Shown: positions 7,804-13,106 of the stretch, one piece after another
Numbering within the stretch: the first letter of the stretch is position 1
Layout of the letters: each line of letters starts with the position of its first letter
Origin: JACNLN01 sp964626495
GTDB taxonomy: Bacteria; Fidelibacterota; Marinisomatia; Marinisomatales; CAZVFT01
DNA: 13,257 nucleotides
Assembly: GCA_964626495.1 (NCBI GenBank)
Contig: CAZVFT010000069.1
Span: 1 to 13,257, forward strand
Direction: 5' to 3'
The notes under the pieces: model-generated
The model's input: only the letters and a program-made list of their open reading frames with translations
What the model was told of the DNA's origin: nothing
The model's database searches: none
Translations under genes and position numbers: made by a program

Positions 7804-8364
7804 TTACTCCGGTTGGATGGGAATCGTTGATTGAGTTTCCCAGCTTTTCAGGTCCCTTGAGTAATAATGGTGACCATCTCTCGTTATAGCCATAAAGAAT
7901 TGCTGTATACCTTCGAGTGGTGGAATTGCAGCAAGGGAAATAAAGTCATCCCTTTCATCAATTCGGACGACTTTTTCAAATGACTCACCAATGGTAAGAG
8001 GATTCTTGTTCTGCATCAGGTAGAGATTTCCAAAATTTGAGAGGGCTGCAAAACCGGTAATAGGAGGTGCAATCCCGAATGAAAATGGAACGGCTGCCAC
8101 AATTGTTTCTCTTACTTCTGTTTCAAGTTGAATATTTTTCAATTTTTGCAGCTCATGTTCCAACTCGTTAATAAGCTCTTGGGGAACAGATTTACCGGGT
8201 AAACCTGCTGGTCCAGGAGGTCCCGGTTCCCCTGGAAGTCCGCGTTCTCCTGAGGAACCCTGAGGTCCGGGTGGGCCAGCAGGACCGGGAGGTCCCTGTT
8301 CCGGAGTTGGAGCGCAGGAAATGAAGAAAATAAGTGAGATGATATAAAGGGAACTTTTAGTCAT
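7804..8364 (-). CDS. Lipoprotein with collagen-like Gly-X-Y stalk
   Basis: A 186-residue protein. Residues 1-16 form a lipoprotein signal with FFISC lipobox and Cys17 as the lipidated residue. Residues 24-59 are 12 uninterrupted Gly-X-Y triplets, Pro-rich (GPPGPAGPPGPQ and so on), predicted to form a collagen triple helix. Residues ~60-80 (PQELINELEHELQKLKNIQ) are an acidic/basic coiled coil likely to register a trimer. Residues ~85-186 are a globular domain ending in FFMAITRDGHHYYSRDLKSWE; I do not recognise its family. The ATG at 8362-8364 is chosen because it overlaps the upstream stop (TGATG), has GTAGGT ahead, and begins the signal peptide; the frame is open further upstream. Likely a membrane-anchored trimeric stalk projecting a head domain. 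Collagen-like repeats are uncommon in Gram-negative lipoproteins. Confidence 0.82.
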   Translation of the reverse strand: MTKSSLYIISLIFFISCAPTPEQGPPGPAGPPGPQGSSGERGLPGEPGPPGPAGLPGKSVPQELINELEHELQKLKNIQLETEVRETIVAAVPFSFGIAPPITGFAALSNFGNLYLMQNKNPLTIGESFEKVVRIDERDDFISLAAIPPLEGIQQFFMAITRDGHHYYSRDLKSWETQSTIPIQPE

Positions 8365-8903
8365 CAACCTACGGGAAAGAGAAAAGGTAATGCCCTTGAC
8401 CATGCCATTGATGTAATGATAAGAAGTTCAGACACTATGGCAGCTACAAAGAATAGAATGGAATGCTTCAACGCCCTATTTTTATAGTAATTAATTTTAC
8501 CCAGAGCAAAAACCTGAGAAGCAAACATTTCGTAAACTTTGTCTTTATCTCCAGATATCTCTGTCAGGTATTTGCTGTATTCACCAGGAGAAGAAAATTT
8601 GCTAATGCCTGTAAAAAAAGTGGGATTAAGTGATTCGTCAGATGCTGAGGAGTTGTCATTTCGAACCCGGGGCACAACAACTAATACAAGATGTACAATA
8701 GCCAGAATTGCGGAAATAAAGTAGATAATTACCATAACGAATTTAAACCAATCCAGCTGGACTTTCATAAAGTGTACAATAAAAAATACCATGAAGACGC
8801 CCAGAATTGAGAGCATGGTGAAGGCTTTTTGATCCATGCGCTGAATGATCTGCTGTTCGCTGGACAGAACGTGAAATAGTGTGGTAAAATCTTTATCAAT
8901 CAT
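8364..8903 (-). CDS. DUF5706 / Pycsar TM-effector-like membrane protein
   Basis: A 179-residue protein with three predicted membrane helices (~29-47, ~53-77, ~148-167) and a cytosolic helical region between the second and third. The pattern matches the DUF5706 family (Pycsar effector, PycTM) from memory: RMDQKA (22-27) before the first helix, NPTFF then KFSSPGEY (93-109), a D/K-rich helix, then FALGKINYYKNRALKHS (132-148) leading into the last helix. In Pycsar defence such proteins respond to cCMP/cUMP made by an adjacent cyclase and damage the inner membrane. No cyclase is in this window, so function is open: an orphan effector, or a relative with another role. The ATG at 8901-8903 has no clear Shine-Dalgarno. 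It lies 37 nt after the lamin-tail gene and is coupled by a 1-nt overlap to the collagen-like lipoprotein. Confidence 0.7.
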   Translation of the reverse strand: MIDKDFTTLFHVLSSEQQIIQRMDQKAFTMLSILGVFMVFFIVHFMKVQLDWFKFVMVIIYFISAILAIVHLVLVVVPRVRNDNSSASDESLNPTFFTGISKFSSPGEYSKYLTEISGDKDKVYEMFASQVFALGKINYYKNRALKHSILFFVAAIVSELLIITSMAWSRALPFLFPVG

Positions 8904-8940
8904 AATGCTAAAATATACAAGGAATGTCAGTGAAAAGCAA

Positions 8941-10602
8941 TTATCGAAGAGGTTCTGCTAAAACAATAGTATCTACCCATTCCAGACTTTTTTGGGTATT
9001 CATCTCTACTGCGTCTATTTTAATTATGTAGATACCTATTCTTGCCCTTTTCCCTTTGTTGGTATAACCGTCCCAAACAAGGATCCCCTGTGAACTGCAG
9101 ACTAAATTTTTAACCAGTTCGCGAGCGGTTCGTCCTATATTATCAAAGATGGTGACGGTTAAATAGGATTGAGAAAAAGGTAGATTGTAAGAAATTCGGA
9201 GTTCATCCTCGAATCCGTCTCCATCAGGTGAAAATGGATTGGGATCTACAGAGATTATACCTAGCAAGGGAAGAGATTCAAAGAAGTTACTGTTCTGCTT
9301 GCCCGGTGTCATCTTCTCTGGGGAAATACAAGTCCCCCAATTTGATGGATCTGAGGATTCGAGTTCAGGATTGAATTTTTCCATTGAGCGACTGTTATTA
9401 CCACCCCAGTTTGAGGAATAATGGAGAGAATCGATGATATAGCCAGTCGGGTCAAATAGGAAAATGGAATCTTTGGTGTTGTTTAGAGATGGAAAGCCGT
9501 TTTCAGAGATAAGCAAAACTCCGTCTTCAGGTATAAATGGCAGAATGGATGAATCTTTACTTACAACAACATATTTCTGTGACGCTATTTTGAATGGTGG
9601 AAATTTACAGATTGAGGAAGTGTCGCTATCAGAAAATCCCCACCTATGCAGATCCAGTGAGTCTTCAGAAATGTTAACAAATTCGATAAATTCCTCAAAC
9701 CCGGGATCGGGAGAATAGAGAAACTCGTTTATTGTAAGTACTCTTTCCACGTATTGTACTGCTAGAATATATTGTGTATTGTTGTTATCAAGATTCATAT
9801 CTCCATCAACATTCACAAAGATATCCAGTGTGTGAATTCCAGAGTATAATGGCGAAAGTTCAACCTCTAGTGAAACAGAATCCCCAGCTATCATTCCTGT
9901 GAAACTCGTGGTGGAAAGCAACAATTCATTTTCACTGACATCTACTGTCCCATCAACGGTTGAAGTTCCCAGGTTCAATACAGTGACATACAGGGTGATT
10001 GTTTGATCTGAAGTGGTGAAAGTGGGTGAGTGTGTGGTTGTGCTGGCATTGATAGCTGCATCGATATCGAGAGGGGAAACGCTGTTTTTTCGACCTGGTG
10101 TTCCCAAAGAATCCAGACTAGTTGACCAGTTGTTCTCTTCACTTGGCATGTGGAGTTGAATCCTCTCCAGGGAAAATCCCGGAGTAGAAATATTTTCCCA
10201 TCCATAACTGTCAACTGTGTCGCCAGCAGTATTGATAAGGAAGAGTGAATCGGTTGTGCTGAGTCGGTTGCCAATAGTTAGTCCATCTACCATCAGCGCC
10301 AGAGCAGTATTAGGGAATATGGAACTATAAAGTCCATTTTCAATATCATAATCTCCCTCGAAGATAACAGCGTAGGAAAGAGGAGAAAGTTTCAAACCTG
10401 AACCCGTGTTGATGAGTAAATCAAACTCCTTTATATCAGCTATTCCCCATCCCTGAAGTTCAACCGTATCAACTGAAGTATTATAAATCTCAATGAACTC
10501 GTTTGGATTCTCAATATCAAACATAATTTCAGAAAGAACTACTTGAGATGATAGGGGAGAAAGACAGAGAAGAATAGTAACTATGATATATTTTTTTAAC
10601 AA
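8941..10602 (-). CDS. Exported protein with two lamin-tail domains, a CARDB-like domain and a FlgD-like Ig domain
   Basis: A 553-residue protein. Residues 1-20 are a signal peptide (ending LSSQ). Residues ~21-175 are a lamin-tail domain (VVLSEIMFD, NEFIEIYN, LQGWGI). Residues ~178-285 form a CARDB-type beta-sandwich. Residues ~288-436 are a second lamin-tail domain (LTINEFLYSPDPGFEEFIEFVN). Residues ~449-533 are a FlgD-like Ig module (DPNPFSPDGDG, ending GIYIIKI). Such proteins are surface or secreted adhesive/nuclease-associated factors in FCB phyla; no nuclease motif is present here. The start is TTG at 10600-10602, as no ATG precedes the signal peptide; no good Shine-Dalgarno is visible. 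It begins 7 nt after the arsenate reductase gene, an odd partner, so co-transcription is likely but functional linkage is not. Confidence 0.82.
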   Translation of the reverse strand: MLKKYIIVTILLCLSPLSSQVVLSEIMFDIENPNEFIEIYNTSVDTVELQGWGIADIKEFDLLINTGSGLKLSPLSYAVIFEGDYDIENGLYSSIFPNTALALMVDGLTIGNRLSTTDSLFLINTAGDTVDSYGWENISTPGFSLERIQLHMPSEENNWSTSLDSLGTPGRKNSVSPLDIDAAINASTTTHSPTFTTSDQTITLYVTVLNLGTSTVDGTVDVSENELLLSTTSFTGMIAGDSVSLEVELSPLYSGIHTLDIFVNVDGDMNLDNNNTQYILAVQYVERVLTINEFLYSPDPGFEEFIEFVNISEDSLDLHRWGFSDSDTSSICKFPPFKIASQKYVVVSKDSSILPFIPEDGVLLISENGFPSLNNTKDSIFLFDPTGYIIDSLHYSSNWGGNNSRSMEKFNPELESSDPSNWGTCISPEKMTPGKQNSNFFESLPLLGIISVDPNPFSPDGDGFEDELRISYNLPFSQSYLTVTIFDNIGRTARELVKNLVCSSQGILVWDGYTNKGKRARIGIYIIKIDAVEMNTQKSLEWVDTIVLAEPLR

Positions 10603-10609
10603 GGAACTA

Positions 10610-11026
10610 CTAATCTTTTAAAAATTGATCTATATGTTCCTTTAAAAGATTTCTGCATGCGCGATAGTAAGTGAGGAATACATCACGGTCAGACCACCCG
10701 GTAAATGGATCGGGAATATTCCAGTGAATCCTCTCTATATTCCCCGGGAAAACGGGGCAAAGTTCATTAGCAGAATCACATAAGGAAATTACAATATCAA
10801 TATGTTTTTCTAAATAATCGTCAACATGATCGGATGTCTGACCTGAAATATCAATTCCCCACTCTGCCATTACACGGATACTGGTTGGGTGTACACGACT
10901 CGGATGAGTACCGGCACTGAAAACTTCGAATCGGTTCCCCGCAAGATTTCTGAGGATTCCTTCTGCCATTTGAGAGCGGCAGGCATTTCCTGTACAGAGG
11001 AAGAGTACTTTTTTCTTTGGACTCAT
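10610..11026 (-). CDS. arsC: Thioredoxin-coupled arsenate reductase (LMW-phosphatase fold)
   Basis: Cytosolic reductase of arsenate to arsenite. The 138-residue protein has phosphatase loop C11TGNACR17S, plus Cys83 and Cys90 (SLCDSANELC) at the same 7-residue spacing as Cys82/Cys89 of the staphylococcal pI258 enzyme. The DPF loop is at ~107-109. All three redox cysteines are present, so arsenate reductase is preferred over tyrosine phosphatase. The ATG at 11024-11026 is chosen over an in-frame TTG at 11036-11038 because it gives the usual short N-terminus; neither has a clear Shine-Dalgarno. No arsenite pump or arsR lies in the window. It heads a four-gene minus-strand run, and overlapping palindromes lie on its start. 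Confidence 0.88.
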   Translation of the reverse strand: MSPKKKVLFLCTGNACRSQMAEGILRNLAGNRFEVFSAGTHPSRVHPTSIRVMAEWGIDISGQTSDHVDDYLEKHIDIVISLCDSANELCPVFPGNIERIHWNIPDPFTGWSDRDVFLTYYRACRNLLKEHIDQFLKD

Positions 11027-11046
11027 TTGATATATCAAATTTGATA
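11025..11046. promoter_or_regulatory. Overlapping palindromes at the arsenate reductase start, possible ArsR-type operator
   Basis: ATTTGATATATCAAAT (11025-11040) is a perfect 16-bp palindrome, and TATCAAATTTGATA (11033-11046) is a perfect 14-bp palindrome sharing its middle arm. Together they give three alternating TTTGATA half-sites. ArsR/SmtB-type operators commonly use ATCAAAT/ATTTGAT-like arms, so control by an unlinked ArsR is a reasonable inference. The site covers the start codon and leader. Confidence 0.45.
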
Positions 11047-11471
11047 ATGATCTTAAGGAAAGTCAACCTGATTAAATTATGAACTTCAACTAAAATATTA
11101 GGTATAGTTTAGAATTAACTAATCATTTATGGTGGGAATGTGAATTTTAGAACACAGAGTACTCAGAGAAGCACAGTGAACCGCAGATCAGTCGGACTCC
11201 TGACCGAGATATTATGGTTTATTATTCCTACCAGTCCGGCAACTGACGAGCCTGTCCGATCAGAAGAAAGTTTTACTGGTCTCTGTGAAACTCTGAGCTG
11301 CACTGTGGTACTCTGTGTCCATTTTTTGAATTATTTTCTAAGAGTTATTTTCAGGGGAACTTTTGGATAATCCCCCCCCAAATCGGGATTTGCAATTTGA
11401 TCCATGAATTATTAGCAGGTCAACAAAAAATAAATAATTTTGTAAAGAGTTCGACTTCGTCTATCACTATT
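11047..11471. other. Intergenic region without a supported gene
   Basis: Between arsC (minus) and the peroxide operon (plus). It contains the CACAGAG-type repeat element (11150-11320), a run of eight C's at 11372-11379 and a 6-2-6 inverted repeat CAAATCGGGATTTG (11379-11392). The plus-strand open frame 11140-11370 is made entirely of the repeat element and has no ribosome site, so it is not called as a gene. A TTGACT on the minus strand near 11062-11067 could be the -35 of arsC, but no matching -10 at 16-18 nt was found. Confidence 0.6.
11150..11320. repeat. MITE/REP-like element with 9-nt-periodic CACAGAG inverted ends
   Basis: The left end reads as consecutive 9-mers AACACAGAG, TACTCAGAG, AAGCACAGT, GAACCGCAG (from 11151). 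The right end in reverse complement gives GACACAGAG, TACCACAGT, GCAGCTCAG, then a further TCACAGAG unit (11280-11320). The two ends are therefore inverted copies of a degenerate NNCACAGAG array. Inside them GATCAGTCGGAC (11187-11198) is partly mirrored by GTCCGATC (11254-11261), allowing a long cruciform or RNA stem. No transposase is nearby. Similar CTCTGTG/CACAGAG blocks occur between genes in many environmental bacterial genomes. Confidence 0.6.
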
Positions 11472-11496
11472 AATAATAATAATGATTATTATTATT
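11472..11496. promoter_or_regulatory. PerR/Fur-type box upstream of the peroxide operon
   Basis: A perfect 25-bp palindrome, 12 bp each side of a central G at 11484. Its core TAATAATGATTATTA is an exact 7-1-7 inverted repeat, the layout of PerR (TTATAATNATTATAA) and Fur boxes. It ends inside the first two bases of the -35 hexamer, so a bound repressor would block polymerase. Because the first downstream gene is a PerR-like regulator, autorepression is the natural reading. Confidence 0.78.
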
Positions 11497-11523
11497 GACA
11501 TTATTGAAAATATCTGCTATATT
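11495..11523 (+). promoter_or_regulatory. Sigma70-type promoter of the perR-peroxiredoxin operon
   Basis: TTGACA (11495-11500, exact consensus), 17-nt spacer, TATATT (11518-11523, five of six). Predicted start near 11530, giving a leader of about 28 nt before the regulator's ATG. It is the best promoter match in the window and overlaps the palindromic PerR-type box. Confidence 0.8.
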
Positions 11524-11557
11524 AAGGCAACAATATCACAGGAAAAATGAAGTTATA

Positions 11558-11935
11558 ATGAGATACAGTAAACAAAGAGAAGAAATATTGAAGTTAATCT
11601 CTTGCACAAATTGTCATCCGACTGCAGACTGGATATATGAGGAGGTTAGAAAAAATATACCAAACATCAGTATGGGAACCATTTACAGGAATCTAAAACA
11701 GCTGGTAGAAAATAATTTGGTACAAGCGGAGACAATCGATGGGATTGTTCACTATGATGCGAATATAGAAAAACATTATCACTTTTATTGCACAAAGTGT
11801 AAAAATGTGGTTGATGTTGAGATTCCAATAGAACAGTTTATTTCAAATATCAAAAGAGATATTGATCATATCATACAAGGATACAATTTCCAATTAAGAG
11901 GAATTTGTAGAAAATGTCAGTTGAATAAACAATAA
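11558..11935 (+). CDS. perR: Fur-family peroxide-responsive repressor (PerR-like)
   Basis: A metal-dependent DNA-binding repressor of 125 residues: winged-helix domain (~1-65) and dimerisation domain. Every Bacillus PerR regulatory ligand has a counterpart: His20 (H37), Asp67 (D85), His73 (H91), His75 (H93), Asp86 (D104). Asp rather than Glu at the last position favours PerR over Fur. Structural zinc cysteines are C78xxC81 and C117xxC120. The N-terminus is ~17 residues shorter than Bacillus PerR. CTNCHP at 16-21 adds Cys16 and Cys19 beside His20. The open frame extends to 11495, but that lies in the promoter, so ATG 11558 is taken. Oxidation of the metal-site histidines would release repression of itself and the peroxiredoxin 22 nt downstream. 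Confidence 0.88.
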   Translation: MRYSKQREEILKLISCTNCHPTADWIYEEVRKNIPNISMGTIYRNLKQLVENNLVQAETIDGIVHYDANIEKHYHFYCTKCKNVVDVEIPIEQFISNIKRDIDHIIQGYNFQLRGICRKCQLNKQ

Positions 11936-11957
11936 AAACGCAAAAGGAGGAAACACA

Positions 11958-12602
11958 ATGTTAGTTACAAAATCAGCACCGGATTTTAAAGCAACAGCTA
12001 TTATGCCAAACAATTCCTTTAAGGAAATCAGTCTTTCTGATTATAAAGGGAAAAAGGTAGTTCTGTTCTTTTATCCATTGGACTTTACTTTTGTTTGTCC
12101 TACAGAGATTCTCGCATTCAATCATCGTCTGGATGAATTCAAAAAACGAGGAGTGGAAGTGTTGGGTTGCTCTATAGATTCGCAGTACAGTCACTGGGCA
12201 TGGGAAAATACAGACGTAAACAACGGTGGGATTGGTGATATTCAGTATCCCATTATTGCTGATCTGGATAAATCCATCGCTCGTTCATATGATGTGTTGG
12301 TAGGCTCTGAGCCTGTGACAGTACTGACAGAAAAGGGTGAATACGATACTTCTATTGGTGGAGCAGTGGCTCTTCGGGGGTCGTTCCTCATTGATGAAGA
12401 GGGAGTTATTCGACATGCTGTAATCAATGATCTGCCCCTGGGTCGGAATATTGATGAAATGCTCCGAATGGTGGATGCACTTTCCTTTCATCAGAAACAC
12501 GGTGAAGTCTGTCCGGCTGGCTGGGAAGAGGGAAAAGACGGAATGAAAGATACCTCAGAAGGAGTTGCCAGTTACCTTAGCAGTCATGGCGACGAACTAT
12601 AG
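11958..12602 (+). CDS. Typical 2-Cys peroxiredoxin (AhpC/Prx1 type)
   Basis: Cytosolic thiol peroxidase reducing H2O2 and organic peroxides. 214 residues; peroxidatic Cys47 in DFTFVCPTE, with Thr44 and Arg140 completing the active site; resolving Cys185 in GEVCPAGW. GGIG at 90-93 plus a helical C-terminal tail (SYLSSHGDEL) resembles the over-oxidation-sensitive GGLG/YF layout, though the tail has YL instead of YF. About 20 extra residues lie between DVL (112-114) and VALRG (137-141), so the Cys spacing is 138 instead of ~120. The ATG follows AAAGGAGG at 7 nt. It is second in the PerR-controlled operon. No ahpF lies here, so the reductant is probably thioredoxin. Confidence 0.93.
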   Translation: MLVTKSAPDFKATAIMPNNSFKEISLSDYKGKKVVLFFYPLDFTFVCPTEILAFNHRLDEFKKRGVEVLGCSIDSQYSHWAWENTDVNNGGIGDIQYPIIADLDKSIARSYDVLVGSEPVTVLTEKGEYDTSIGGAVALRGSFLIDEEGVIRHAVINDLPLGRNIDEMLRMVDALSFHQKHGEVCPAGWEEGKDGMKDTSEGVASYLSSHGDEL

Positions 12603-12622
12603 TTCAGATAAAAGGTAAAATG

Positions 12623-12660
12623 AAAGGGATGGAAAAATTCTTTCTGTCCCTTTTTTATTT
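12623..12660 (+). terminator. Rho-independent terminator of the peroxide operon
   Basis: A 13-bp stem (AAAGGGATGGAAA with TTTCTGTCCCTTT, two G-U pairs when transcribed), 5-nt loop AATTC, then TTTATTT. It begins 21 nt after the peroxiredoxin stop. Confidence 0.88.
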
Positions 12661-12672
12661 TCATACAATCGG

Positions 12673-12701
12673 TTGTTGAAGTCATTAGTGAATTGTAAAT
12701 T
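12673..12701 (+). promoter_or_regulatory. Possible promoter of the YjbQ-family gene
   Basis: TTGTTG (12673-12678), 17 nt, TAAATT (12696-12701). A start point 6-7 nt further would fall on or next to the ATG at 12708, implying a leaderless or nearly leaderless transcript; no Shine-Dalgarno is present. Matches are weak in an A+T-rich gap. Confidence 0.3.
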
Positions 12702-12707
12702 TTTACT

Positions 12708-13106
12708 ATGATGATTACACTATCTATTCCAACAAAACAACGAACTGATTTTGTCGATATTACATCTCGCATTAAAAAAGAGGTTGCAAACTCAGGTATT
12801 AATGAAGGGGTGGTGACAATCTATGTTCCTCACACCACCTGTGGAATTACTATCAATGAAAATGCCGATCCGTCGGTGGCTCGAGATGTCCAAATGCAAC
12901 TGGAAAAAATTGCTCCCTATAACGCTGGGTACCATCATATGGAGGGGAATGCTGACAGTCACATCAAGACGAGCATCATTGGTTCTTCGGAAACGATCTT
13001 CATCGAAAATGGAAAACTTGTTCTGGGAACCTGGCAGGGGATCTTTCTCTGTGATTTCGATGGTCCAAGATCACGGAAGGTCTATATAAAAATCTTAGGA
13101 GAGTAA
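12708..13106 (+). CDS. YjbQ/UPF0047 family protein
   Basis: A 132-residue protein of the small YjbQ fold (TIGR00149 family; some members were shown to have secondary thiamine-phosphate synthase activity, but the physiological role is unsettled). Diagnostic blocks are present: PHTTCGITINENADP (41-55), EGNADSHIKTSIIG (79-92) and GTWQGIFLCDFDGPRSRKV (107-125), with conserved His42, His85 and Cys115. Length is normal and the protein looks complete and cytosolic. Two ATGs in tandem (12708 and 12711) are both possible starts; neither has a Shine-Dalgarno. It follows the peroxide-operon terminator, so it is probably a separate transcription unit. Confidence 0.9.
   Translation: MMITLSIPTKQRTDFVDITSRIKKEVANSGINEGVVTIYVPHTTCGITINENADPSVARDVQMQLEKIAPYNAGYHHMEGNADSHIKTSIIGSSETIFIENGKLVLGTWQGIFLCDFDGPRSRKVYIKILGE

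Noticed and set aside
11151..11320. CRISPR-like short repeats
   Set aside because: Units are 9 nt, degenerate and contiguous with no spacers.
11140..11370. 76-residue plus-strand open frame
   Set aside because: It consists of the CACAGAG-type repeat element, has no ribosome site and its translation (QSTQRSTVNRRS) just reflects the repeats.
11495..11557. N-terminal extension of the PerR-like regulator
   Set aside because: The extra codons overlap the -35 and -10 elements and precede the predicted transcript start.
11603..11617. CxxCH (CTNCH) in the PerR-like protein as a heme c site
   Set aside because: The protein is a cytosolic repressor without signal peptide. The His is the normal PerR metal ligand and a Cys before it is not rare in the family.
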